A stretch of DNA of 64,000 nt from Nannobrachium achirus (lineage: Eukaryota; Chordata; Actinopteri; Myctophiformes; Myctophidae): contig OY997647.1 of assembly GCA_963921795.1 (NCBI GenBank), positions 63,592,083 through 63,656,082 on the forward strand. Direction: 5' to 3'. Below, in pieces: positions 1-10,068 of this stretch. The position numbers and the translations under genes were made by a program. A model generated the notes under the pieces. That model was not told the DNA's origin and ran no database searches. It worked only from the letters and a program-made list of their open reading frames with translations. Within the stretch, counting starts at the first letter, position 1. Each line of letters begins with the position of its first letter.

Positions 1-3000
1 TCTTTTGGAAAAAGCCATGCAGACCGTCTTTTTTGCATTCAGGAGCAGGCATGAGTCTGTAAGCCAGTCCTGAACGCTGGTCAGAACAGAAGTTAAAACC
101 GTTGACACCTCTGCATAGCTCTTTCCATGAGTCAGTATAACCGCATCATCTGCGTACATCTGGATATGTACATCTTTACATACATCAGGTAGGTCGTTTA
201 TGAACAGAGAAAACAGAATTGGTCCTACTATTGATCCCTGGGGGACACCAACCGAGCAAGTGTGATAAGGAGACTTGATGCCATTTATGCTTACACACTG
301 TTCTCTATTTGATAGGTATGATGTAAACCATTTGATGGCCTCTGGGGACAAGTTGAAATGTGTTAGTTTGGACAAGAGGACCTGATGGCTGACAGAGTCA
401 AATGCTTTCTTGAAATCTAAAAATACTGCCATTGCGCAGGGGGCCTTGTTCAAAGCACACTTTAGCTTTTCAATGAATAAGCAATTTGCTGACTCAGTGG
501 AGTGGAAGGCTCGAAACCCAAACTGCATAGGATGCAGAGGGGTGTAGCCTTTGTCTAGATGTTTAACAATAGACTTTACAATCCACTTTTCAGCCACTTT
601 TGATATAACAGGTAAGATGCTTATGGGTCTATAGTTTGATATGTCCGTTTTTGAGCCAGATTTGAATATAGGTGTTATAACAGCAGCTTTCCACTGAGTT
701 GGGACAGTGCATTTTCTTATGGACAGATTTACCAGATGTGTGATTGGTGCCACCAGAGATACAATATTTGTTTTAAGAAAGTTTGTGTCAAGCCCGTGTG
801 CATCTTTAGCTTTGGATGCTTTCAGTGATCTGACAATGTTTGTCACCTCGTTTTCTGTGACTTCCTCCAAATTAAAAATGGGGAGATCATTTTGAATAGG
901 GCGTGAAACAAACTTAGAGGGTCTGAACAACTGTGTGATTTCATACACAGAGTTTAGAAAAAACAGCATTAGATTGCTAGCAAGCGTGTGGGGATCTTTC
1001 ACCAGGACATTATCTATTTTAAGTTCTAAGTTGTTATTATCCTGCTTATAGTATTTCCCTGTCAGTTTATTTATGTATTCCCACACTTTTTTTCCATTTC
1101 CTCTGGCACTCTCTATGATGGAGATATAAAATCCAGCTTTAGCCCTCCTTAAGAAATTTGTGACTTTGTTTCTAGCATGTGTGAATAGCTGTCTGTCCGT
1201 TGTCAGGCCAGATTTTAATGCCTTTTTAAGCAGTAAATCTCTGGTTTTCATTTGATCTCTACATTTTTTATCGACCCAAGGTAGAGTAATTTTTCTCACT
1301 TTCCTCTGGTTACCACCTCTGGTGAAAGATTCCATTACCCTGCCAATTTTGGAAAGCAGGATATTACATCCGGTCTCAACATCATCACCTGAGTGTAGAT
1401 CATCCCACTCTAGCCCTTGTAGGGCAACCTCAAGGCTATGTTGCAGATGTTTTGGGATTGTTTTGACTATAGGCTGGGACTGAGCTTTGCTAAACGCCTG
1501 TTTTGAGAGTTTTCTGGAAAAGAATATTATGTTGTGATCAGAGAGACCTGTCACGAAGTTAAATGTTTTAGCGATTCTTTCCACTTTATTTGAAAACAGT
1601 AAATCTATCTTGGTTGCTGAGTGACTGGTTATTCTTGTAGGTTGCTCTATTAATTGGGTCAGATTATAGTGGTCTGTTACCAGTTTAAGATTTTTCCTTA
1701 TTTTTTTATCGTCCCAGTTAACATTTGTATCACCAATTAGTATTACTTCTTGATTAAAATCACACGCCGTGAGGATGGTCTTTAGCTGGTCGTATACTTC
1801 TACTTTAGCTGATGGCTGACGGTATAAGCAAATTAGAGTGAACTTCATCTCTGTGGATAGTGTAATTTCTACACCTACACATTCGGCCTGGATCTCAGTG
1901 GGCCATACAATTTGCTTACATTGTAAGGTGTTCTTGATATAAAGCAAGGCCCCCCCACCCTTTCCAGTTACTCTGTCCCTTCTGAACACCTTGTAACCAG
2001 GCATGCTCACTAAGGCATCTGGGGATGACCGCTTTAACCATGTTTCCGTCAGTCCTAAACAGTCAATGTTAGAGTTTACAAGCAGATTTTCTAGTTCACT
2101 GTGCTTATTTACCATACTTTGGATGTTTAGATGGCCACAGAACAAACCTTTGGGTTTACATAAGGGGTCCCACACAATTTTAGCTTGGTTTAGTGTTTTA
2201 AAAAATTTACATTTTCTGTGTTTTTTAAAGACTGGGTTTCTGTATTTTACCTTAGCCATCGGTGGCTTTGGGGGTTGCGGGTGAGGGGGGGACCGTGTTG
2301 TGTCATTGTCCAGAGCTGGATTATTCTTGCTGGTGGCCACCGGCCTAGCTCCGGTGCAGAGACTTCTAGACACGGTGGCCACCCCAGCTAATGATGATGA
2401 TGATGTCCCAGATGACGGCCCAGCTCCTTTAATGAGACTTCTAGGCACGACGGCCACAGCCTCGGGAGCCTGCGATGTCCTTGGGCCTCTGTCCCGCTTC
2501 CTGGGGCCTCTATGCACGGCGGTCACAGCCCCAGGTGTTGGTGGTATAGCGGGGCCGATGTCCAGCGGCCCAGCTCCTTCCAAGAGACTTCTGGGCTCGG
2601 TGTAGTCAGCCTCAGGAGCCTGCGATGTCCTCGGGCCGGTGTCCCGCTGCCCGGGGCCTCTAGGCACGGTGGCCACAGCCCCAGGTGTTGGTGGTATAGC
2701 GGGGCCGATGTCCAGCGGCCCAGCTCCTTCCAAGAGACTTCTGGGCTCGGTGTAGTCAGCCTCGGGAGCCTGTGATGTCCTCGGGCCGGTGTCCCGCTGC
2801 CCGGGGCCTCTAGGCACGGTGGCCACAGCCCCAGGTGTTGGTGGTATAGCGGGGCCGATGTCCAGCGGCCCAGCTCCTTCCAAGAGACTTCTGGGCTCGG
2901 TGTAGTCAGCCTCGGGATCCTGCGATGTCCTCGGGCCGGTGTCCCGCTGCCCGGGGCCTCTAGGCACGGTGGCCACAGCTCCAGGCGTTGGTGGTATAGC

Positions 3001-3675
3001 GGGGCCGATGTCCAGCGGTCTAGCTCCTTTTATGAGACTTCTAGGCTCGGTGGCCACAGCCTCGGGAGCTGGTGGTAAAGTTGGACCGCTTGTCGCCGTT
3101 GTTGTCATCAGGTCGAGACCGAGCAGCCATCGGAACACTGGTGGAGGTAGATGGAGCCAAGCTAACAGCTCGGTGGCCGCTTGTTGTGATTGCAGGGGCG
3201 TCTGGAGCCGAGCTGGCGGCGTTTGCCGGTGGCTGTTGTTGTTGTTAGCCACATTGTTAGCCTCGTTAGCCTCGCTAGCCACAGTGAAGAGGGGCCCCGG
3301 TGTAGGGCCTGGGCATGGATGGACGTCGCCCGACAGCAGGAGGCATATAGTGATGATTTTACCACAGTAATCTCCGCCGTTTCCTTTTGCGATGATCGGT
3401 CGCCACGCACTCTGCAGGAGGTGGACGAGCGTCGCTGTGGAGCCATAGCCAAGCTGTTTGTTTGTGGCTGTTGTTATGTCCCCTTCCAGATAGTGTAGGT
3501 TTGGCGGGGTGTTCCAGTGGCCGTTCTCCTGCCTGCATGCTGATTCCCGAGCACATTTTGTCGAGTAGCATATCACTATTAATAACAGCGTGTAAAAATA
3601 AGCTGTTAGGCGCGTCGGGCGTGCAGCAGCTGCTGCGCGCCGCCATTGCTTCCGCGCCGCTACGCTGCGTTGCAT
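1..3675 (-). CDS. LINE polyprotein: proline-rich repeats, EEP endonuclease, reverse transcriptase (partial at left edge)
   Basis: Reading codon by codon on the minus strand from the stop at 3733-3735, I meet no stop down to base 1. The first ATG is at 3673-3675, which gives 1,225 codons and runs off the edge. In order: an N-terminal basic, alanine-rich stretch; a hydrophobic run with LLLSGDVHPCPGPT near residue 117; a proline-rich region of five 50-residue repeats (about residues 200-445); an EEP endonuclease with LTETWL (about 543), GDTNVNW (about 648) and SDH (about 712); then reverse transcriptase with LDFKKAFDS, GVPQGSIVGP and MYADDAV (about 1172). All catalytic motifs seen are intact. 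The frame would nick DNA and copy the element's RNA by target-primed reverse transcription. The rest of the reverse transcriptase and the C terminus lie outside the window. The start codon is a choice; the next in-frame ATG is near 3108. Confidence 0.9.
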   Translation of the reverse strand, partial: MQRSVAARKQWRRAAAAARPTRLTAYFYTLLLIVICYSTKCARESACRQENGHWNTPPNLHYLEGDITTATNKQLGYGSTATLVHLLQSAWRPIIAKGNGGDYCGKIITICLLLSGDVHPCPGPTPGPLFTVASEANEANNVANNNNSHRQTPPARLQTPLQSQQAATELLAWLHLPPPVFRWLLGLDLMTTTATSGPTLPPAPEAVATEPRSLIKGARPLDIGPAIPPTPGAVATVPRGPGQRDTGPRTSQDPEADYTEPRSLLEGAGPLDIGPAIPPTPGAVATVPRGPGQRDTGPRTSQAPEADYTEPRSLLEGAGPLDIGPAIPPTPGAVATVPRGPGQRDTGPRTSQAPEADYTEPRSLLEGAGPLDIGPAIPPTPGAVTAVHRGPRKRDRGPRTSQAPEAVAVVPRSLIKGAGPSSGTSSSSLAGVATVSRSLCTGARPVATSKNNPALDNDTTRSPPHPQPPKPPMAKVKYRNPVFKKHRKCKFFKTLNQAKIVWDPLCKPKGLFCGHLNIQSMVNKHSELENLLVNSNIDCLGLTETWLKRSSPDALVSMPGYKVFRRDRVTGKGGGALLYIKNTLQCKQIVWPTEIQAECVGVEITLSTEMKFTLICLYRQPSAKVEVYDQLKTILTACDFNQEVILIGDTNVNWDDKKIRKNLKLVTDHYNLTQLIEQPTRITSHSATKIDLLFSNKVERIAKTFNFVTGLSDHNIIFFSRKLSKQAFSKAQSQPIVKTIPKHLQHSLEVALQGLEWDDLHSGDDVETGCNILLSKIGRVMESFTRGGNQRKVRKITLPWVDKKCRDQMKTRDLLLKKALKSGLTTDRQLFTHARNKVTNFLRRAKAGFYISIIESARGNGKKVWEYINKLTGKYYKQDNNNLELKIDNVLVKDPHTLASNLMLFFLNSVYEITQLFRPSKFVSRPIQNDLPIFNLEEVTENEVTNIVRSLKASKAKDAHGLDTNFLKTNIVSLVAPITHLVNLSIRKCTVPTQWKAAVITPIFKSGSKTDISNYRPISILPVISKVAEKWIVKSIVKHLDKGYTPLHPMQFGFRAFHSTESANCLFIEKLKCALNKAPCAMAVFLDFKKAFDSVSHQVLLSKLTHFNLSPEAIKWFTSYLSNREQCVSINGIKSPYHTCSVGVPQGSIVGPILFSLFINDLPDVCKDVHIQMYADDAVILTHGKSYAEVSTVLTSVLTSVQDWLTDSCLLLNAKKTVCMAFSKR
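2340..3085 (-). repeat. 150-bp in-frame GC-rich tandem repeat inside the LINE frame (about 5 copies)
   Basis: The word 'cagctcctt' recurs at 2421, 2571, 2721, 2871 and 3021 (one copy begins with t), an exact 150-bp step. Because 150 is a multiple of three, the repeat adds 50 residues per copy and keeps the LINE frame. The encoded unit is rich in Pro, Gly, Ala and Thr (for example GPAIPPTPGAVATVPRGPG). The three inner copies are almost identical and the outer two more diverged, as expected of array growth from the middle. Confidence 0.9.
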
Positions 3676-3740
3676 TGTGGAGCCTCGCTCTGCCCCCTCC
3701 CTGACAAATGTCTTGTGCACACTGCCAATAGGCTAAGGAA

Positions 3741-3927
3741 GCCAATCCCTGCATTATGTTTATATTGTCATGGTGGCGCTATACCAGCCCACTTTACATT
3801 TTAGCCTGACTTGAAAATCGGTCAAAGACTGAAACTGTATCAAACCCGCCTGATGGAGATATGCTCTCTGTTCTACTTATTCATTTTGGACAGTCATGGT
3901 GTCACATGTCATTTACATGGGTTCTGT
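3741..3927. other. repeat fragment flanking the LINE
   Basis: 'catggtggcgctat' followed by 'cagcccactttac' closely matches the module inside the H2 elements near 57,322. This is probably an old fragment into or beside which the LINE inserted. No gene seen. Confidence 0.45.
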
Positions 3928-4159
3928 TCCCAGTCTGGTTCTGTACAAACATTATGGACACAAGACATTAACTATCAGTCTGGTTTTGTACAAACATTAT
4001 GGACACAAGACATTAACTATCAGTCTGGTTCTGTACAAACATTATGGACACAAGACATTAACTATCAGTCTAGTTCTGTACAACATTATGGACACAAGAC
4101 ATTAACTATCAGTCTGGTTCTGTACAACATTATGGACACAAGACATTAACTATCAGTCA
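3928..4159. repeat. 44/45-bp minisatellite, block 1 (5 copies)
   Basis: Five units starting CAGTCTGGTTCTGTACAAAC and continuing through 'attatggacacaagacattaactat'. The first three are 45 bp (AAAC) and the last two 44 bp (AAC). The start of the array, 'gttcccagtctggttctgtac', also begins block 2 at about 5549. Translations across it are repeat artefacts. Confidence 0.95.
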
Positions 4160-4184
4160 GGGTTAACCCTAACCCTAACCCTAC
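4160..4184. repeat. short telomere-like (CCCTAA)n tract
   Basis: Directly after minisatellite block 1 the sequence reads 'agggttaaccctaaccctaa' and then 'ccctacc': about three vertebrate telomere units. This is an interstitial telomeric motif, too short to be a chromosome end. Confidence 0.7.
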
Positions 4185-5549
4185 CTCCAAGTTGTTGTGA
4201 GCTTGTAGATAGGCTAGTATTTTCCTGCACACTGATGAGTAATGGAGTGATCGTTTCATATTCACTATTTTACTGAATATTAAGTATTTACAGATGCATG
4301 TTCACTATTCTACTGAATAATGTAATGATAGTTTAATGTTCACAATTATATTGAATAATGTAATGATACTATCATATCTTTCTGCAATAATTATCTATGT
4401 AACAAACTATGGAATATATATCCAGAACATCTATCCATGTGTGGCAGTTCATCCTGCCACTGAGGTTATTGATGATGACTTATAATATCTTTCTCCCTGT
4501 ATGTTTGTATAAATTGTATCAACACAAGGTTTAAAGTCACTCTTTGGGAAATGTAATTGATTGATTGCTTGATTGATGGTAGACTCCAGGGTAGGGAGCA
4601 GCCTGTTGGCACACCTGTGCTTAATCAGGACCTGTGTTCAACAAACTACCAAATGTGGTTAATGTAAATAAGTTTAAGTAAATGTATTATGTCACAGGGA
4701 CTTATACCCCCAATCCAGCCTATAATGCTGAGTGCCAAGCAATGAGGCACTGACTGCATGGGTCCCATTCCCAGGCTTTGGTATGACCCAGCTGGGGATC
4801 GAACCCCAGCCGAAACCACTCCATTCCCATTGAAAAGCAGAATCCACCTTCATGGTAGATTCCAGCCTTCAGGTAGATTTGAACTTCATAGTCAGAAAAG
4901 GACATACAAAAGGCAAAGATAGCTGATCTACAAGCTCAATGTTCTGCCAATCCACTAGAAATCTACTGTCTTGCCAATGGCAGGATGTGTGAAATGGCAC
5001 ATCTGTATGTAACAAACTGTATGTACATCTATCTGTATGTAACACACTATGTTATTACAACCGTAGGTCGCTACTAAATATGAAAAACCTCAAGCTCATG
5101 TCTGTCTGTCACTCTTCTGACATCACAATGACGCCTCATCCCAGCTCATCCATATTTGGGAAAATATGCCCACATTTTGGCCAACTTAAACAACCAACCG
5201 CAATGTGAGTCACACTTGCACATGAATTCCGTCCTTGTCCCTTGTATCCCCACATATGAAGATCCCTGATGTCATCAATAGTAAGCCCATATCTAGGAAT
5301 GCCCATACTGTATATGGACATATTGTGTCAGTGTGATGTGGTATATGACATCAAACATCTATGATGTCAGACGTCAGTCATCTCCATATTTGGGAAAATA
5401 TGGCTTGGATATGTGCACGCACCTGGGCCCTCAGGGCGTCTTAGGTAATCCTTCCAGGAATCCGCGGAGAAAAAGTCTTGATTCCGCAGAGAACAATCCT
5501 GATTCAGCGGAATTCTGCGGTCAAACTGGGAACCCTTCGGGAACCCTCC
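4185..5549. other. unassigned AT-rich spacer between the two minisatellite blocks
   Basis: No gene or known element recognised. The phrase 'tccatatttgggaaaatatg' occurs twice (about 5150 and 5384) in related contexts. It is itself nearly palindromic, so a small duplicated or inverted element may sit at 5080-5410. Confidence 0.4.
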
Positions 5550-7013
5550 ATGTTCCCAGTCTGGTTCTGTACAACATTATGGACACAAGACATTAACTAT
5601 CAGTCTAGTTCTGTACAACATTATGGACACAAGACATTAACTATCAGTCTGGTTCTGTACAACATTATGGACACAAGACATTAACTATCAGTCTGGTTCT
5701 ATACAACATTATGGACACAAGACATTAACTATCAGTCTAGTTCTGTACAACATTATGGACACAAGACATTAACTATCAGTCTAGTTCTGTACAACATTAT
5801 GGACACAAGACATTAACTATCAGTCTAGTTCTGTACAACATTATGGACACAAGACATTAACTATCAGTCTAGTTCTGTACAACATTATGGACACAAGACA
5901 TTAACTATCAGTCTAGTTCTGTACAACATTATGGACACAAGACATTAACTATCAGTCTGGTTCTGTACAACATTATGGACACAAGACATTAACTATCAGT
6001 CTGGTTCTGTACAACATTATGGACACAAGACATTAACTATCAGTCTAGTTCTGTACAACATTATGGACACAAGACATTAACTATCAGTCTAGTTCTGTAC
6101 AACATTATGGACACAAGACATTAACTATCAGTCTAGTTCTGTACAACATTATGGACACAAGACATTAACTATCAGTCTAGTTCTGTACAACATTATGGAC
6201 ACAAGACATTAACTATCAGTCTAGTTCTGTACAACATTATGGACACAAGACATTAACTATCAGTCTAGTTCTGTACAACATTATGGACACAAGACATTAA
6301 CTATCAGTCTAGTTCTGTACAACATTATGGACACAAGACATTAACTATCAGTCTAGTTCTGTACAACATTATGGACACAAGACATTAACTATCAGTCTGG
6401 TTCTGTACAACATTATGGACACAAGACATTAACTATCAGTCTGGTTCTGTACAACATTATGGACACAAGACATTAACTATCAGTCTAGTTCTGTACAACA
6501 TTATGGACACAAGACATTAACTATCAGTCTAGTTCTGTACAACATTATGGACACAAGACATTAACTATCAGTCTAGTTCTGTACAACATTATGGACACAA
6601 GACATTAACTATCAGTCTAGTTCTGTACAACATTATGGACACAAGACATTAACTATCAGTCTAGTTCTGTACAACATTATGGACACAAGACATTAACTAT
6701 CAGTCTAGTTCTGTACAACATTATGGACACAAGACATTAACTATCAGTCTGGTTCTGTACAACATTATGGACACAAGACATTAACTATCAGTCTAGTTCT
6801 GTACAACATTATGGACACAAGACATTAACTATCAGTCTAGTTCTGTACAACATTATGGACACAAGACATTAACTATCAGTCTGGTTCTGTACAAACATTA
6901 TGGACACAAGACATTAACTATCAGTCTAGTTCTGTACAACATTATGGACACAAGACATTAACTATCAGTCTGGTTCTGTACAAACATTATGGACACAAGA
7001 CATTAACTATCAG
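5550..7013. repeat. 44-bp minisatellite, block 2 (about 33 copies)
   Basis: Regular 44-bp steps. Units differ mainly at one site (cagtctAgttc or cagtctGgttc). The last few units again include the 45-bp AAAC form seen at the start of block 1. Runs of A-type and G-type units alternate in blocks, as expected from unequal exchange or slippage. Confidence 0.96.
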
Positions 7014-7599
7014 CATCCTTTATTGGAAACATTTCATCACATTTGCACTGAGCCTTTTCAGTACACACACAACACCAAAACAATGACATCACATGGCAGA
7101 AGCCACACGATCATGCACGCACGCACACAAAGCAAATATAGACAAGCAGATGGGGAAATCTTGATATTTTGACGTCCCTTTAGTCAGACTAAGGGTTAGG
7201 CTTAAGTTGTAAGGTTAGGTTTATAGGCATAGTTTTACTGAGGTTAGGGTTAGGTTTAGGCATGGTAGCATTCATAAAGTTAACATTCACCAGGTTAGCA
7301 TTCAGCAGTGTCGGCAGGTTGGCAATTCAAAAGGTTAGCATTCAGCAGCGTCGGCAGGTTGGCAATTCAAAAGGTTAGCATTCACCAGCACAAACTAATG
7401 GGACGTTGCTCTGTCGGACGTCTAAATAACGCAACACATTGCAGTGTGAGCTTGTTAGATAGGCCAAGTGCTGTAAAATCTGAAAACACATTTTGGCGTA
7501 AATGGCAGCTAAGGAGTTTCAGGCCTTGGAGTGATATTGATACATATTGATATAAGTCATTGTCTATACATTCAAAATAAGTTGTCTTCTCCTCCACAG
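7014..7599. other. spacer with degenerate TTAGG-rich tract
   Basis: No gene seen up to the exon at 7600. 7185-7262 is rich in 'ggttaggg/ggttaggtt', a degenerate telomere-like composition. A second such tract lies at 17,236-17,270. Confidence 0.5.
7293..7388. repeat. 40-bp direct repeat, 2.4 copies
   Basis: 'gttagcattcagcag' begins units at 7293 and 7333, and a partial third at 7373. The two full copies differ at one base (t/c in 'cagtgtcgg'). Confidence 0.85.
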
Positions 7600-7700
7600 A
7601 GAGAGGAAGAGGAGTGGTCGTGTTGTGACAGAGCAGGCGTCCAAGAGATCCAGAACCACACCTGGACTGAAGACACCCAGTCACACCAGCAGTGGACACA
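7600..7700 (+). CDS. NLR linker exon upstream of the FISNA-NACHT exon
   Basis: Acceptor 'tcctccacag' and donor 'gtaagac' bound a 101-bp exon. One nucleotide finishes a codon begun upstream, then 33 codons are open (including VVTEQASKRSRTTPGLKTP), and one base is left over. That phase joins exactly to the FISNA-NACHT exon at 8132, or at 8129 by the neighbouring AG. The peptide is basic and Ser/Thr-rich, with no domain I recognise, like the linker that precedes FISNA in many fish NLRs. The exon with the start codon, and any pyrin or CARD domain, was not found and may lie beyond the LINE and minisatellites. Confidence 0.6.
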
Positions 7701-7952
7701 GTAAGACTGGACACAATGTGCATTAAGACATTGTCAGACTAAATGTCCACAATGTGTCATCAGTATCCATGTTTAAATAATGATGCTAAAAACATGTATC
7801 AACTCTGTATGAAAACCAGTGATCCACTGTTGTTTCTTTTGCCAGTTTTTCTTAGTTTTATTAACCACTTAAACCCCTTATGTTGTTTAGTGGAGACCCT
7901 CAGGGCTCTATACTAGTGTATGTCTGTTTTCACTCAACATGAAATATCTATG

Positions 7953-8010
7953 CTGAAAATATCAGATCTACAAGCTTATCAGCTTGTAAGCTTGTAGATC
8001 TGCTATTGTC
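7953..8010. repeat. palindromic element, copy with very short loop
   Basis: Left arm 'cagatctacaagctta' faces right arm 'taagcttgtagatctg', with only 'tcagcttg' between. It lies in the intron between the linker exon and the FISNA-NACHT exon. Confidence 0.8.
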
Positions 8011-8131
8011 TGTAAATACAGACGCTGGGGTTTAAATGGTTAAATAAATAATGTGCATACACAGCTGTAAGGATGTAAAGTTATAAATTCAACTGAATGT
8101 TTAAAATGTCTTCATTGTCTTCTCATAGCAG

Positions 8132-9956
8132 GTGTCAGTCCACAGGAGGTTCTAAAGGTTTATAAGGTCGGTTTGAACCGTCTTGATCGTGTGACATACG
8201 TCACTGAAGTGCCCTCCCTCAGTAGCATCTACACAGAGCTCTACATCTCAGCGGGAGAGAGTGAAGGGGTTAATACCCAACATGAGGTCTGGCAGCTTGA
8301 GAAAACTTCCAAGAAGAAGACCCTCCATGACCAACCAATCAAATGCTGTGACATCTTTAGGCCCCTCCTCCTTGGCAGAGACAAACCCATCAGAAGAGTT
8401 CTGACCAAGGGCATCGCTGGCATTGGAAAAACATTCTCTGTGCGCAAGTTCACTCTGGACTGGGCAAGGGGTTTGGAAAATCAAGATGTCATTCTCCTGG
8501 TTCCCTTCTCATTCCGGGAGCTGAACTTGGTCAGAAATGAGCAGCACAGTCTTCTCTCACTGATCCACCGTTTCCACCCAGAATTAAAGAAGGTCACAGC
8601 AGAGCAGCTCGCTGTCTGGAAGGTTGGCTTCATCTTTGATGGTCTGGATGAAAGCAGGTTTTCGCTGAAATTCGAGAATATTCGCATTGGTTCCCATGTC
8701 TTCCAAGAGAATGACATTGTTTCTGATGTCACAGTGACATCATCAGTGGACTTGCTGTTGACAAACCTCATCGAGGGGAATCTGCTCCCCTCAGCCCTCC
8801 TCTGGATAACCACCAGACCTGCAGCAGCCAATCAGATCCCTCCTGATTGTGTTGATTTGGAGACAGAAGTACGAGGGTTCACAGACCTCCAGAAGGAGGA
8901 GTTCTTCAGGAAGAGATTCAGTGATGAGAAGCTGGCAAGCAAAATCATCTCACACATGAAGACATCAAAGAGCCTCCACATCATGTGTCACATCCCAGTC
9001 TTCTGTTCGATCACCGCTACCGTTCTGGAGGAAATGTTGAAGACAGACGAGACAGAACAGCTGCCCACGACCCAGACTCAGATGTACAGCCACTTCCTGT
9101 TGGTCCAGACAAAGAGGAAGTGGAAGAAATATGTTGAGAGTCATGATGTGAATCAACAGCAGCTCATGGAGAAGGACAGGGAGGTTCTTCTGAAGCTGGG
9201 CAGGCTGGCGTTTGAACATCTGGAGAAAGGCAGTGTCATGTTCTACCAAGAAGACCTGGAAGAGTGTGGCCTTGATGTGAAAGAAGCCTCGCTGTACTCA
9301 GGAGTGTGCACAGAGATCTTCAAAGAAGAGACTGTTCAATCTGAGAGAAAGGTCTACAGCTTTGTTCATCTGAGCATCCAGGAGTTTATGGCTGCAGTCT
9401 ACCTGTTCCACTGTTTCACACAGAAGAACATGAAGGTACTGGAGTCATTTCTGCAAGAAGAAGAAGAAGAAGAAGAAGAAGAAGAAGAAGAAGAAGAAGA
9501 CATTACTCTGGAAGACTTCCTGTACAGAGTCATGGTAAAATCACAGGAGAGTCAAAATGGCCACCTGGACCTCTTTGTCCGCTTCCTTCATGGCCTCTTA
9601 CTGGAGTCCAATCAGAGTCTGTTGGGAGGCCTACTGGTTCAGAAAGAGAACCGTTCAGAGACCATCCAGAGAGTCATCAACAACCTGAAGGAGATGACCA
9701 CTGAAGATCACTCTCCTGAGAGAATGATCAACATCTTCCACTGTTTGATGGAAATGAACGACCAGTCGGTACTTCAGGAGATTCAACAGTATCTGAAGTC
9801 AGGGGACAGTTTGTCTCCATCCCAGTGTTCAGCTCTGGCCGCCATGCTGCTGATGTCAGAGGAGGTTCTGGATGAGTTGGACCTGGACAAATACAACACA
9901 TCAGAGGAGGGGCGACGGAGACTGATCCCTGCTGTGAGGAACTGCAGAAAGGCTCG
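8132..9956 (+). CDS. FISNA-NACHT exon of an NLRC3-like fish NLR (module A)
   Basis: This 1,825-bp exon opens after 'ctcatagcag' and ends CG|gttagt, leaving phase 2. Residues 1 to about 75 match the FISNA region ([15 protein letters not shown], then IKCCDIF). NACHT ATPase follows, with Walker A GIAGIGKT at residues 93-100 and Walker B FIFDGLDE at about 166-173. The motif [14 protein letters not shown] marks the winged-helix/superhelical part. The C-terminal region ends [14 protein letters not shown]. The family consists of cytoplasmic innate immune sensors that use nucleotide-dependent oligomerisation; the ligand cannot be told from sequence. A run of 14 glutamates from a GAA repeat is unique to this copy. 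A second AG three bases upstream (8128) could add one residue. Frame and domain order are complete. The usual exon continues into LRR exons, as it does here. Confidence 0.95.
9457..9498 (+). repeat. (GAA)14 microsatellite coding for polyglutamate
   Basis: Fourteen GAA codons in frame within the FISNA-NACHT exon, between FLQ and DITLEDF. Modules B-D have an unrelated sequence ([11 protein letters not shown] or similar) at this position. Confidence 0.97.
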
Positions 9957-10068
9957 GTTAGTAGTCATGTGAATAGAAACATCCTAGAGTCAATCTGTCA
10001 TTACAGTTAACACTATAATTAGAAACTATGTTTGTTAAAAAAAAAAAATAATGCTGTTTATGCAATGG

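Larger units (their letters stand above)
1..3740 (-). mobile_element. CR1/L2-like non-LTR retrotransposon (LINE), 5' part, cut by window edge
   Basis: The minus strand carries one long frame with an endonuclease followed by a reverse transcriptase, the order typical of Jockey-superfamily LINEs (CR1, L2, Rex1). The 5' end lies near 3740. Beyond it the sequence changes to a 'catggtggcgctat' repeat fragment also seen near 57.3 kb. The 3' end is beyond base 1, so neither tail nor target-site duplication can be seen. The lack of stops over 3.67 kb suggests a young copy. Clade assignment is from motifs only. Confidence 0.88.

Noticed and set aside
3304-3327. A functional 2A ribosome-skipping site in the LINE
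   Set aside because: DVHPCPGP lacks the E and the N of DxExNPGP; noted only as a resemblance.
2300-3498. Several plus-strand open frames opposite the LINE
   Set aside because: They are shadows of the GC-rich 150-bp repeat. The minus frame is far longer and carries recognisable domains.
3811-4149. Open frames through the 44/45-bp minisatellite
   Set aside because: Repeat unit read in frame; no start context, domain or splice signal.
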